DNA of 64,000 bases from Paenibacillus flagellatus (GCF_003217775.1 NZ_QJVJ01000010.1:124001-188000), one strand, 5' to 3'; counted from the first letter of the stretch, positions 35,812 to 44,847 are shown. Notes: generated by a model not told the origin, from the letters alone. Numbers and translations are program-made.

Positions 35812-37020
35812 TTAGTTTCGTTCAAGCTTGGCGGATACGGCGGTTAACAAGACGGCGGCGGCGACCATCAAGCCGCCGATCCAGGGCGTATGCACGAGGC
35901 CGATCCGATCGACGACGATGCCGCCGGCAAGCGCGCCGATCGCGATTCCGACATTGAACGCCGCAATATTGATCGCCGAAGCGACGTCCACGGCCGAGGG
36001 CACGTACTTTTCCGCGAGCTGCATCACGTAAAGCTGCAAGCCCGGGACGTTCATGAACGCGAACAAGCCCATGAGAAAGACGGCGGCCAGCCCGGCGACC
36101 CGGAACGGAATCATGAAGGACATCGCGACGAGAACGACCGCGTGGATGACGAACATCGAGAGCAGGGCGCGAACCGGGTTGCGGTTCGCCCATCTTCCCC
36201 CGACTTCGTTGCCGACGGCGACGGCGATTCCGTAGCCCAGCAGGACGATCCCTACCGCGCTCGGGCTGAGCTGCACCACGTCCTGCAAGATCGGGGTCAA
36301 ATAAGTGAATGCTACAAAGGTGCCCCCGTAACCGAGCGCCGTAATGGCGAAGCCGATCAGCAATCGGCCGTTCGTCACCAGCCGAAGCATATCCGCAAAC
36401 CGGACGGGCATCGGCGGCTTCAAATGGCGGGGAATGAGCAGGGCAATGGCGGCGATGGCGACGACGCCGAGCAGCGCCACGCCTCCGAACGTCGCTCTCC
36501 ACCCGAACGTTTGTCCGATAAACGTGCCGAGCGGAACGCCGGTAACGGTCGCCACGGTTAATCCCGTGAACATGAAGGCGATCGCGCTCGCTTTTTTTTC
36601 CGGCGCCACCAGCTGGACGGCGATCGTCGATCCGATGGAGAAGAAGACGCCGTGCGAAAAGGCGGTGACGAACCGTGCGGCCAGCAGCACGGGAAAGGAC
36701 GTCGACAGCGCGGCAACCGCGTTGCCCGCGATGAATAGGATCATGAGCCAGACGAGCAGCGATTTGCGGCTCATCCGATTCGTAAGGGCCGTGAGCACGG
36801 GAGCTCCGAGCGCGACCCCGATGGCGTAGCCGGAAATGAGCAAGCCGGCCGACGTAATGCCGATACTCAAGTCGCCCGCGATGGAAGCGAGCAAGCCGAC
36901 CGGAACGAACTCGGTCGTTCCGATGCCGAACGCGCTTATGGCAAGGGCCATGATGGCCCATTTTCCCGATATGCCGGTCTCTTCGGTCCGAGACGCCGGC
37001 GGTGAAAAAGACGTATTCAT
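35812..37020 (-). CDS. ytbD: MFS transporter YtbD, DHA1 type
   Basis: The protein has 402 residues and 12 membrane helices. ISAFGIGTTEFVPVGLLASIA opens the family, and the loop LTNRMSRKSLLVWLM is the MFS motif A region. It resembles sugar or drug efflux carriers of the AraJ/YdhP group. GGAGGAAAA precedes ATG 37020. It is divergent from ytcD and probably repressed by it. The substrate is unknown. Confidence 0.9.
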   Translation of the reverse strand: MNTSFSPPASRTEETGISGKWAIMALAISAFGIGTTEFVPVGLLASIAGDLSIGITSAGLLISGYAIGVALGAPVLTALTNRMSRKSLLVWLMILFIAGNAVAALSTSFPVLLAARFVTAFSHGVFFSIGSTIAVQLVAPEKKASAIAFMFTGLTVATVTGVPLGTFIGQTFGWRATFGGVALLGVVAIAAIALLIPRHLKPPMPVRFADMLRLVTNGRLLIGFAITALGYGGTFVAFTYLTPILQDVVQLSPSAVGIVLLGYGIAVAVGNEVGGRWANRNPVRALLSMFVIHAVVLVAMSFMIPFRVAGLAAVFLMGLFAFMNVPGLQLYVMQLAEKYVPSAVDVASAINIAAFNVGIAIGALAGGIVVDRIGLVHTPWIGGLMVAAAVLLTAVSAKLERN

Positions 37021-37089
37021 ATGCGATTTTCCTCCTTCTGGGGTAATGGCTGCCCCGTATGACGTTGTGGCTTTCGGTGCATGGGTGTT

Positions 37090-37154
37090 ATTATAAGCGG
37101 GAACATGTTCGATTCGTAAGTACGCACTTTGAAGTAACGTAGATACTCCGAAGT
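37090..37154. promoter_or_regulatory. ytbD/ytcD divergent promoter region with paired operators
   Basis: The ytbD -10 on the minus strand is TATAAT (37090-37095), with the palindrome GAACATGTTC (37101-37110) just upstream. ACTTTGAAGT (37126-37135) and ACTCCGAAGT (37145-37154) are repeated 19 bases apart, as expected for a dimeric HxlR protein that controls both genes. Confidence 0.5.
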
Positions 37155-37184
37155 GCCCTACCCTCAGAAAGGAGGCATGCGGCC

Positions 37185-37511
37185 ATGTTCAACATTCCGG
37201 TGGAAGCGACGCTTGACGTGATCGGGGGAAAGTGGAAGGTCGTCATCTTGTGTCATTTGGACAAGGGAGAGAAGCGGACAAGCGAATTGAAGAGGCTCAT
37301 TCCGGATATTACTCAAAAAATGCTCACGCAGCAGCTGCGCGAGCTGGAGGAAGACGGGGTCGTGGAGCGAAAGGTGTACGAGCAGGTTCCGCCCAAGGTC
37401 GTTTATTCGCTGACCGGGTACGGATGGACGCTCAAGCCGATTCTCGATGAAATGTGTGCGTGGGGAGAACGCCATATCGGGCAAAAAGACGGGGGCGCTC
37501 AAGTCCTCTGA
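37185..37511 (+). CDS. ytcD: HxlR family transcriptional regulator YtcD
   Basis: The protein has 108 residues. It is a single winged helix with [20 protein letters not shown] (the HxlR opening), [20 protein letters not shown] and [19 protein letters not shown]. No Cys is present at the redox position used by HypR/YodB types, so it may sense a ligand. AAAGGAGG is before ATG 37185. It is divergent from ytbD-ytbE, which it most likely controls. Confidence 0.9.
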   Translation: MFNIPVEATLDVIGGKWKVVILCHLDKGEKRTSELKRLIPDITQKMLTQQLRELEEDGVVERKVYEQVPPKVVYSLTGYGWTLKPILDEMCAWGERHIGQKDGGAQVL

Positions 37512-37551
37512 ACGGGTAAGAGGGCAAGCGGAGAACTTGCCGTTAAACGGA

Positions 37552-37579
37552 ACGAAGGAGGGCGCAAGCCCTCCTTCGT
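37552..37579. terminator. Bidirectional terminator
   Basis: ACGAAGGAGGGC-GCAA-GCCCTCCTTCGT is a perfect 12-base-pair stem with a GCAA tetraloop between convergent genes. Confidence 0.85.
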
Positions 37580-37617
37580 CATTTACCGGGAAAGAAACCG
37601 GAGGCCGGACCGGTCGG

Positions 37618-38994
37618 TCAGACGTCGGCGCCGTTCAGCCGCTCGATAATCGACGGCGGCTCCTCCAAGCCGGCCCAAAACAGCTTCAGCTCGCGACCCA
37701 ACGCGTCGAGCGCCTTCATCCGGATGCCGAGCTCGGCGTAGTCGGCGTAGGCGGGCACGATCTCGCGGTACAGCCGGTACCGGGAAGGGCCGGGAAGCCC
37801 TTCCTCCTCGGCCCGATCCGCCGCCGATCGATGGGCCGGAATGCTCAAGGTCGTCCGCTGGACGAACAGCTGGGACGTCTCCGACGTCAAAAACTCGACA
37901 AGCCGCCGGGCCGCTTCCTTCCGCCCGGAAAACCGGTTGATCGCGATGCCGGTCGCCAGCAGCAGCGTTTTCGGCGAGCCGGCGAACGGAAGCGGCGTCA
38001 TGTCGTACCGGAACGGCACGTCCCGCAGCATGCCGAGCCCGTAGTAGGTCGTCATGATCATGGCGACCTTCTGCTGCCGGAACAGCATCTCGGCGCCGGC
38101 GTCCCTTTCGGACAAAAAAGCGGGCAGGAAGCCTTGTCCATGGAACCAATCGCGGCACGCCCGGAGAGTATCCCACAGCGCGGGGTCGTCGAACCGGTAT
38201 CGTCCGCCGTCGTCTTGCCGGAACCGGTAGCCGGCCTGCAGCAGGAAAATCGGGAACCGGTTCAGCGACTCGATGTGCGCGTAAAACCCGTGGATGCCGG
38301 CACGGCTGCGGATCTCGCGCGCATTCTCGAGCAGCCGCTCCCAGCTCCAGCCGCTGTCGGGCTCCGCGATGCCGCAGCTGCGGAACACGTCCTTGTTGTA
38401 GCACAGCACGACCGGCGAGAACTGGAACGGCACCGCGTGAACCGTCCTCTCTTCGCCGAACAGACGGTTCAGGAACGGGTAATGGTCCGGATCGGACGGC
38501 TGCGGCTCCAGCATGGAGAGACTGCCGGTATCGACCATGTCCCGGTAATTCCGGTTGTTCAGCGTGAAAGCGTCCAAAAAGCCGTTGTCCAAAACCGATT
38601 TGATCGAGTGAGGATAGTTGCTGTACGGCAGCGTGACGGTTTCCACGCGAATATGCGGATACCGCTCGTAAAATCGTTCCAGCAGTCCGTTCAGGAACCG
38701 CTGCTCCTCGACGGACGCATACAGGCCGAGCCTGACGGTCGTCACGGACGGCGACGCCGGCAGCGTGACCCGGTTGCCGACGCGCGGCACTTTGGTGATC
38801 CAGCCTTCCCGGACCAGAACGTCCAACGCTTTGCGCACCGATTTTTTGCTCAAATGAAACTGTTCGCCAAGCACGATCTCGGAAGGCAGGTAGGTGCCTT
38901 CCGGGCGGATGCCGCTCACGATGTCCGTTCGCAGCTTGGCCAGCATCTCGTCCATGCGCGCTTGAAACGTTACGCGATCCGGTTTGCCGCTCAT
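37618..38994 (-). CDS. GntR-type regulator fused to a solute-binding domain (second copy)
   Basis: The protein has 458 residues. A GntR winged helix fills residues 1-80 (LRTDIVSGIRPEGTYLPSEI, QFHLSKKSVRKALDVLVREG). A signal-less sugar-binding domain then runs to the end (VRLGLYASVEEQRFLNGLLE, VPFQFSPVVLCYNKDVFRSC, LFRQQKVAMIMTT). It shares its plan and end (LKLFWAGLEEPPSIIERL) with the regulator at 25963. ATG 38994 follows AGGAG by six bases; TTG 39000 is in frame upstream. It is divergent from the secreted protein at 39340 and probably controls it. Confidence 0.88.
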   Translation of the reverse strand: MSGKPDRVTFQARMDEMLAKLRTDIVSGIRPEGTYLPSEIVLGEQFHLSKKSVRKALDVLVREGWITKVPRVGNRVTLPASPSVTTVRLGLYASVEEQRFLNGLLERFYERYPHIRVETVTLPYSNYPHSIKSVLDNGFLDAFTLNNRNYRDMVDTGSLSMLEPQPSDPDHYPFLNRLFGEERTVHAVPFQFSPVVLCYNKDVFRSCGIAEPDSGWSWERLLENAREIRSRAGIHGFYAHIESLNRFPIFLLQAGYRFRQDDGGRYRFDDPALWDTLRACRDWFHGQGFLPAFLSERDAGAEMLFRQQKVAMIMTTYYGLGMLRDVPFRYDMTPLPFAGSPKTLLLATGIAINRFSGRKEAARRLVEFLTSETSQLFVQRTTLSIPAHRSAADRAEEEGLPGPSRYRLYREIVPAYADYAELGIRMKALDALGRELKLFWAGLEEPPSIIERLNGADV

Positions 38995-39044
38995 AGCCAA
39001 CTCCTGACGGGGGAATGGAAAAATTCGTTAGTTCGGTTACCGTC

Positions 39045-39050
39045 ATTATA
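39045..39050 (-). promoter_or_regulatory. -10 box of the second GntR fusion gene
   Basis: On the minus strand TATAAT stands about 50 bases before the start. One copy of the 16-base repeat (39080-39095) lies just upstream, which fits autoregulation. Confidence 0.4.
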
Positions 39051-39079
39051 TCACAACGGCTGCCAATGGAAAGTATGTA

Positions 39080-39171
39080 CACCACAAGGGAACCAATTTT
39101 TCGAAAAATGGACGCAAACTCGGTTGACAAGGACGCCGATTTTGCCTAATATATGCACCATAAGGGTACCA
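39080..39171 (+). promoter_or_regulatory. SigA promoter flanked by two copies of a 16-base operator repeat
   Basis: TTGACA (39124-39129), 17 bases, TAATAT (39147-39152). CACCACAAGGGAACCA (39080-39095) lies upstream and CACCATAAGGGTACCA (39156-39171) overlaps the expected transcript start. A 14-base palindrome ATTTTTCGAAAAAT (39096-39109) adjoins the first copy. This explains most of the 339-base gap before the secreted protein. Confidence 0.7.
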
Positions 39172-39339
39172 GAAATGTTCGGGCGGATGCACCGGCCGTA
39201 CCCGCCATACGGAAAGGAGGAGAGGAGAACGTTTTCGCCTCATTATGAGAGCGCTTACGGCTTGTCTGCATCGAGGCGCGAACGACCTAGGCCAGGGATC
39301 GTTTCCGAAGCAAGCGACAATCGACGAGGAGGTCATCTG

Positions 39340-42300
39340 ATGAAATTCGCCATGCCGCGCTTGGGCGCGGTTGCGCTCGGTTTATGCATCGCCGTGTCCG
39401 GCTTGGGGGCCGGATCGGCCGTCTCCGCCGCGGAGAGCAAGCTGTCGCAAAAAACGTACGGCGCTCCGCAGGAGCTGCTCATTCCGAACAACTATACGGT
39501 GGCGATCTTCAACGGCGCCGCCGGCAAGGAAGACGGCCGCAACGTGCTGTATGCGACGGCCAAAGGAAAGCCGGGTTACTTGAACGTCATCGATCTCGAA
39601 GACTACAAGCTGCTGCGAAGCATCCCGCTCGCCCCTTCGGAAAGCTCGTGGGCGCATACGATCGCTCCGGACGGCTCGCTTTACTTGGCGGCCGACGGCG
39701 GCGGCGCCAGACTGTGGCACTATTCGCCGGTCACGCACGAAGCGAAGCAGGTCGCCCAAATCGACGGGGAATCGGTGCCGAACAGCATTACGACGGATGA
39801 GCAAGGCCGCGTCTATGTGGGAACGTACCCCGGGGGCAAGGTGACGCGCTACGACCCCGCGACCAAGCAGCTGAAGGATTACGGCCGCATGATCGGCGAC
39901 ATCAGCCAGGAATACGTCCGCTCGATCGCCTACCAGGGCGGCAACGTCTACGCCGGAACGGCGCATCGGCAAATCGTCCGGGTAAACGTCGAGACCGGGG
40001 AGAAGACGAACATCGCCGGCTCGCTGAACGTGAAGGAAGATACGGTCTACGATTTGGATACCGTCGACGACCGTTACTTGTTCGCCCGCTATACGGACGG
40101 CAGCGGCGTTCCCGGGGAGGCGTTCATTTACGATACGCAAACCGAGGAGTGGCTGGACGTCGTCCTGGAGAACGTAACGGGACTGCACGCGACCGATTCG
40201 TTGAACGGCAAAATTTATTTCATGTCCGACAAGAAGCTGAAGACGTTCGATCTCGCGACGTATCGAGTGGAAGAGACGGGGATGGAGTACGCGAGCGGCT
40301 TCCGCGGCGCGGATTGGGTCGAATTCCCGAACAAGCCCGAGCTGCCGGGCCCCAATCTGGTCACCGTCCGCTACGACGGCGGCGCCACGATCATGAACAT
40401 CGAGACGAAGCAGGTTCATCTGTATCCGCCGATCGTCCCGGGACTGCCCGGCGTCGTCAACCGGCTGCAGGCCGTCTCGCCGACGCAGGTCATTACGACC
40501 GGCTCCCAGGCCCGTTCGTCGCTCGTCGATCTGACCACCAATACGGCGAAGCCGTTCAGCATCGGCCAGGCGGACAGCGTCTATCCGATCGGCAATAAAG
40601 TATATATGGGCGTCTATCCGGAAGGCGGGCTGTACGAATTCGATCTGAACGTCGAGCCGGGCGCGGGGAATCCGAAGCGTCTCGCGGTGCTCGGCAACGA
40701 CCAGGAGCGGCTCGTCCATATGTCGAGCGGCGAGGGCAAGCTGTTCATTTCCACGATCGCCAGCTACGGCAATTTGGGCGGCTCGCTCACGGTGTACGAC
40801 CCGGCTACCGGCGAGACGAAGGTGCACCGCAACGTCGTCCAAAACCAAAGCGTGCTCAGCACCGCATATTTGGACGGCAAGGTGTTCGGCTCGACGACGA
40901 TACGCGGAGGACTCGGCTCGACGCCGACGGAAGAGGAAGCGAAAATTTTCGTTTGGGACGTCGCCAAGGAGCAAAAACTCGCGGAGTTTCCGCTTCGCGT
41001 CCCGGGTCTCGACAAGCCGATCTTCATCGGCGACTTGTCGGCGGGACCGGACGGTTTGATCTGGGGCGCGTCGTACGAATACATTTTCGCCATCGATCCG
41101 AAGACGTACGCCGTCGTCAAAAGCAAGAAGATTTATCCGAAGCTGAATTTCAGCCAATGGGCGCACCATCCGCTCCGCTGGTCCGAGGACGGTCTGCTCT
41201 ACGTGCTGTTCAACGACAAGCTGACGGTGATCGATCCGGATACGCTCGATTTCCGGACGCTCGCGACGACGGCGCGGTTCGACCTCGGCATGGACGGGAA
41301 CTTGTATTTGACCGACCAGCAGACGAATACGATTTTGTACCGGATCCAGGTGGACGGCGACATTACGGAGCCGTATCCGGACGTGCCGGTTCCGGTCGCC
41401 AACGCCGGGTTCGAGCAGCCTTTGGCCGGCAGCGCCATTCCGGGCTGGAGTCCTTTGTTCGCGACGGGCAACGGCTACGGGTACGAGACGAGCGGGGAGC
41501 GAAGCTTCTCGGGAACGAAAAGCTTGAAGACGGTCGATACGCTGCGGACCGCCTCCGTCGCCGTCCAAAGCGACAAAATTCCGGTTACGCCGGGAGAGGA
41601 GTACGTCGCCGGCGTTCATCTTTATATCGAGTCGGGGCAGCCGGGCTTCATGTTCCGTTATTTCGACAAAAACAACGCCACCCTCTCGACGCTGGAAATC
41701 CATCTCGACGAATCGCGACTGGCGCAATGGCAAGAGGTGACGCTGCGCGGCAAAGCGCCGGCCAACGCCGCTTACGCCAGATTGATCGCGGTTACGTCCC
41801 GGTATAACGTCGCGACCGCGTATTACGACGACTTCTACGTGAAGGTCAAAGATCGGGTACCGCCGACTTCGGTCGTCCGCGTCAGCCCGGCCGCGAACGA
41901 GAACGGCTGGATCAACGGCGACGCGGCCGTTACGATCGAAGCGGACCGCGCGCATTCGATCGTGTATGCCGCGACCGGGGCGCAGACGATCGGGGAAACG
42001 ACCGCGAAAGGAAACGCGGTGACCGTTCCGATTACGCAGGAAGGCGTCACGACGGTAACGTACGCCGCCGTCAACTTCTCGGGCGTCCGCGAAACGCCCG
42101 GAACGATCGACGTCCGGGTCGACAAAACGGCGCCGGTCGTCCAATTCTCCGGCAAGCCGGTTTACTCCGTAAGCGAAGCGGTCTATATCGGCTGTACGGC
42201 GACCGACGCGTTGTCGGGTATCAGCGGCCAACCTTGCGCGGCGCCGTTGGCGGCAGCCCCGGCGTACGCCTACGAGCCGGGCGATCATGAGGTCGCCGTA

Positions 42301-42591
42301 ACGGCATCGGACTTGGCCGGCAACGCGGTGACCGCCACCTTCGCCTTCCGGATCGAAGTGGACTACGACGGCCTGATCGCGCTCGTCCGCCAGTTCATGG
42401 CGGCCGATCCGGGCGTGGCCGACGCGCTTGCGGTCAAGCTGCAGCAGGCGCGGGAGGCGGAGCAGCGCGGCAATGCGAACGCGAAGGCGGGCGCGCTGCG
42501 GGCGTTCGTCAATCAGGCGGAGGCGCAAAGCGGCAAGAAGTGGACGGAGGAGCAGGCGCGGATCGCCATCAAGCTGGCCTCATTCTTATAA
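39340..42591 (+). CDS. Secreted beta-propeller, CBM and FIMAH-domain protein
   Basis: The protein has 1083 residues. A signal peptide fills about 1-30 (LGAGSAVSA end). Residues 30-680 hold blade-like repeats such as GRVYVGTYPGGKVTRYD and GLIWGASYEYIFAID. A CBM-like jelly roll starts at about 684 (VANAGFEQPLAG). Ig-like units lie near 836-1000 (VDKTAPVVQF). The end, from about 1006 (VDYDGLIALVRQFMA), looks like the FIMAH domain of Paenibacillus secreted enzymes. It probably binds or cuts a polysaccharide outside the cell. GGAGGTCATCTG precedes ATG 39340. Confidence 0.8.
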   Translation: MKFAMPRLGAVALGLCIAVSGLGAGSAVSAAESKLSQKTYGAPQELLIPNNYTVAIFNGAAGKEDGRNVLYATAKGKPGYLNVIDLEDYKLLRSIPLAPSESSWAHTIAPDGSLYLAADGGGARLWHYSPVTHEAKQVAQIDGESVPNSITTDEQGRVYVGTYPGGKVTRYDPATKQLKDYGRMIGDISQEYVRSIAYQGGNVYAGTAHRQIVRVNVETGEKTNIAGSLNVKEDTVYDLDTVDDRYLFARYTDGSGVPGEAFIYDTQTEEWLDVVLENVTGLHATDSLNGKIYFMSDKKLKTFDLATYRVEETGMEYASGFRGADWVEFPNKPELPGPNLVTVRYDGGATIMNIETKQVHLYPPIVPGLPGVVNRLQAVSPTQVITTGSQARSSLVDLTTNTAKPFSIGQADSVYPIGNKVYMGVYPEGGLYEFDLNVEPGAGNPKRLAVLGNDQERLVHMSSGEGKLFISTIASYGNLGGSLTVYDPATGETKVHRNVVQNQSVLSTAYLDGKVFGSTTIRGGLGSTPTEEEAKIFVWDVAKEQKLAEFPLRVPGLDKPIFIGDLSAGPDGLIWGASYEYIFAIDPKTYAVVKSKKIYPKLNFSQWAHHPLRWSEDGLLYVLFNDKLTVIDPDTLDFRTLATTARFDLGMDGNLYLTDQQTNTILYRIQVDGDITEPYPDVPVPVANAGFEQPLAGSAIPGWSPLFATGNGYGYETSGERSFSGTKSLKTVDTLRTASVAVQSDKIPVTPGEEYVAGVHLYIESGQPGFMFRYFDKNNATLSTLEIHLDESRLAQWQEVTLRGKAPANAAYARLIAVTSRYNVATAYYDDFYVKVKDRVPPTSVVRVSPAANENGWINGDAAVTIEADRAHSIVYAATGAQTIGETTAKGNAVTVPITQEGVTTVTYAAVNFSGVRETPGTIDVRVDKTAPVVQFSGKPVYSVSEAVYIGCTATDALSGISGQPCAAPLAAAPAYAYEPGDHEVAVTASDLAGNAVTATFAFRIEVDYDGLIALVRQFMAADPGVADALAVKLQQAREAEQRGNANAKAGALRAFVNQAEAQSGKKWTEEQARIAIKLASFL

Positions 42592-42600
42592 GGGAAACGA

Positions 42601-42650
42601 GAGGGCTGCGGCTCGAATCGGAAAGATTCGGGCTGCAGCCTCTTTGTCTT
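42601..42650 (+). terminator. Stem-loop terminator
   Basis: GAGGGCTGCGGCTCGAATC pairs with GATTCGGGCTGCAGCCTC with small mismatches, followed by TTTGTCTT. Confidence 0.75.
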
Positions 42651-42739
42651 CCGGTCATTTGGGACCGGGCGGAACGTGTGGTATAGTTGAAGGTAATGAA
42701 AACCAACGAACCGACTATCGGACAAGAAGGAGCCACTCT

Positions 42740-44200
42740 ATGAATACGACGTTCGAATCGCTCGGGATCGGCCCCGGACTCGCCGAGGCGCTGGCCCGGC
42801 ACGCCATCTCGGAGCCGTCCCCGATTCAGCGCGAGGCGATACCGGAAGCGCTCGCGGGCCGCGATCTGCTCGCCCAGTCGCAGACGGGTACGGGCAAGAC
42901 GCTCGCCTACCTGCTGCCGATTCTCGAGCGGATCGATCCCGCCGAGAAGGAGCTGCAGGCGATCGTGCTGGCGCCGACCCGGGAGCTCGGCGTTCAGATC
43001 GCCGCCGAGATCGAGAAGTACGGCGGGCCGCTCGGCATTCGCGGCCAGGCGCTGATCGGCGGCGCCGCGATCAGCCGGCAGATCGAGCGGCTGCGGCTGC
43101 ATCCGCATCTCGTCGTCGGCACGCCGGGACGGGTCGCGGAGCTGCTGAAAATGCGGAAGGTGAAGCTGCACCGCGTCCGGACGATCGTCATCGACGAGGC
43201 GGACCAAATGTTCGCGCTTGGCAGCGCCAAGGACGCGGAGACGATCGTCGAAGGCGCGCTGCGCGACCGCCAGCTGCTGTTCTTCTCCGCGACGATGCCG
43301 CCCGAGGTGCGGCGCATGGCCGCTCGCTGGATGCGCGAGCCGAAGACGATCGAGATCGATCCCGGCCGGCGGACGGCCGGAGGCATCGAGCATCTCGTCT
43401 TCGTCTGCGAGGAGCGCGAGAAGGTCGATACGCTGCGCCGGCTGATCCGGCTGTACGAGCCGAAGTCGGCGCTCGCCTTCGTCAACGATCTGGACGTCAT
43501 CGCGGAAGTCGCCTCCAAGCTGCAGTTCGCCGGCTTGCCGGCCGAGGCGCTGTACGGCGACGCGCCGAAGCAGGAGCGGACGACGCTGCTGAACCGGTTC
43601 CGCACGGGCCGCGTCAAGACGCTGGTCGCGACCGACGTCGCGGCGCGCGGACTCGACGTCCCGGGCTTGACGCACGTCTTCCATCTGCAGCCGGCGATCG
43701 ACGCCGACCACTACGTGCACCGGGCCGGGCGGACGGGCCGGATGGGGGCGAGCGGCTTCTCGATATCGATCGCGACGGAGCAGGAGATGTTCATCCTGCG
43801 CAAGTTCGAGAAGCAGCTCGGCATCGTCATCAGCCGGAAGGCGATGTACAAAGGCGCCGTCGTCGAGCCGGACGAGGCGCGCGGCGCGGGCGGCGGGACC
43901 CGGCCGGCGGCGAAAACCGGCGCCGCCGGCAAGGAGCGCGCCCGGACCGCGGCCGCCACCGCCCCGGCGAAGCCGCCCCGCCGGACGGCCGCCGCGGCAA
44001 CGCCGACTCCGGCGCCGCAGCCGGACGCGCCCCCGCGCGCCGCGGCGAAGCCGCCGGCACCGGAGACGGCGCGGGCGCCGGTGCCCGCGCGCGCCAAGGC
44101 GAAGGCGGCCGAGCGCGAGCGCGACCGCAAAAACAAAGGAGCGCCGCGCTGGCTGAAGGAAAAAGCGGAGCGCGGCGGTCCGAAGCCTCAGCAGCCGTGA
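42740..44200 (+). CDS. DEAD-box ATP-dependent RNA helicase
   Basis: The protein has 486 residues. All main motifs are present: the Q motif (EPSPIQREAI), AQSQTGTGKT, APTRELG, TPGR, VIDEADQMF, SAT, and YVHRAGRTGRMG. The core ends near 370. The last 110 residues are an Ala/Pro/Arg/Lys tail, typical of cold-shock helicases that bind RNA with a basic end. AAGAAGGAG precedes ATG 42740. An extended -10 (TGGTATAGT, 42679-42687) lies upstream. CshA or DbpA type cannot be decided by eye. Confidence 0.92.
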   Translation: MNTTFESLGIGPGLAEALARHAISEPSPIQREAIPEALAGRDLLAQSQTGTGKTLAYLLPILERIDPAEKELQAIVLAPTRELGVQIAAEIEKYGGPLGIRGQALIGGAAISRQIERLRLHPHLVVGTPGRVAELLKMRKVKLHRVRTIVIDEADQMFALGSAKDAETIVEGALRDRQLLFFSATMPPEVRRMAARWMREPKTIEIDPGRRTAGGIEHLVFVCEEREKVDTLRRLIRLYEPKSALAFVNDLDVIAEVASKLQFAGLPAEALYGDAPKQERTTLLNRFRTGRVKTLVATDVAARGLDVPGLTHVFHLQPAIDADHYVHRAGRTGRMGASGFSISIATEQEMFILRKFEKQLGIVISRKAMYKGAVVEPDEARGAGGGTRPAAKTGAAGKERARTAAATAPAKPPRRTAAAATPTPAPQPDAPPRAAAKPPAPETARAPVPARAKAKAAERERDRKNKGAPRWLKEKAERGGPKPQQP

Positions 44201-44235
44201 CGCTTCCGGCCGCCGAAGAAGCGAAAGCCTAAAAA

Positions 44236-44264
44236 AACGCGGTGCCGGCATCCGGCACCGCGTT
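44236..44264 (-). terminator. Perfect hairpin with T-tract only on the minus strand
   Basis: AACGCGGTGCCGG-CAT-CCGGCACCGCGTT is a perfect 13-base-pair stem. The A run lies on its left, so the U-tract would form only in a minus-strand transcript. On the plus strand it may still slow or end the helicase transcript, just before the next ribosome site. Confidence 0.6.
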
Positions 44265-44282
44265 CGCATGGGAGGGGAGAGC

Positions 44283-44825
44283 TTGCTTCGCAAAACGATC
44301 AAAGCCGCGGCCGTCCTGCTCGTCATCGCCGCGCTGCTCCTGGGCGCGGCCGTCCTGTACGTGCGGCCGGCGGAAACGCTCGATCTCGCTTACGAGCCGG
44401 TGTCGGTGTCGCAAAAGCTGCTCGACATCGTCAAAACCCGCAAGCCGGAAGTGCACCTGACCGGCCGGGAGCTGAACGACCTCGTCAAGATGAAGCTGGC
44501 CGAGCGGCCGCAGCTGAACGAGCGCGTCACGATCGAAGGCGCGCGGCTCGAGCAGCGGGGTGACCGGTTGACCGCCTACGTCAACTTGAAGACGATCGCC
44601 GGCGTTCGCGTCGGGGCGGCGCTCGATTTCGCGCTGGAATGGAAGGCGCCCGAGCTCGTAGTCCGCCATACGGGGACGCGCATTCGCGACTTCACGGTCC
44701 CGCCTTCGTGGCTGACGCTGGACCCCGTCGTCGTCCCGATCGACGACAGCGCCGTTCCTCTCGTCAAGGTGAAGGCGATCGCCTTTCTCGACGACGGCGT
44801 CCGCATCGATCTCGGCTTGAAGTAG
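44283..44825 (+). CDS. Membrane-anchored protein of unknown function
   Basis: The protein has 180 residues. One N-terminal membrane segment (KAAAVLLVIAALLLGAAVLY) leads to an outside part with LTGRELNDLVKMKLAERPQL and beta-rich ends. This loosely recalls the YpmS type of small exported proteins; I am not sure. The TTG at 44283 is preferred, since GGAGGGG lies six bases before it; ATG 44268 would place that site inside the gene. It ends at a strong terminator. Confidence 0.72.
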   Translation: MLRKTIKAAAVLLVIAALLLGAAVLYVRPAETLDLAYEPVSVSQKLLDIVKTRKPEVHLTGRELNDLVKMKLAERPQLNERVTIEGARLEQRGDRLTAYVNLKTIAGVRVGAALDFALEWKAPELVVRHTGTRIRDFTVPPSWLTLDPVVVPIDDSAVPLVKVKAIAFLDDGVRIDLGLK

Positions 44826-44847
44826 GCGCCGCTTCCTTCTGCTCATT

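Noticed and set aside
37101-37110. GAACATGTTC as a LexA box
   Set aside because: The Bacillus LexA site has four bases between GAAC and GTTC; here there are two.
37447-39339. Upstream extension of the secreted propeller protein
   Set aside because: A signal peptide and GGAGG site place the start at 39340; the upstream text runs opposite the GntR fusion gene.
39382-42528. A 1048-codon minus-strand frame opposite the secreted propeller protein
   Set aside because: The plus strand has a signal peptide, ribosome site and recognisable domains; the minus strand has none.
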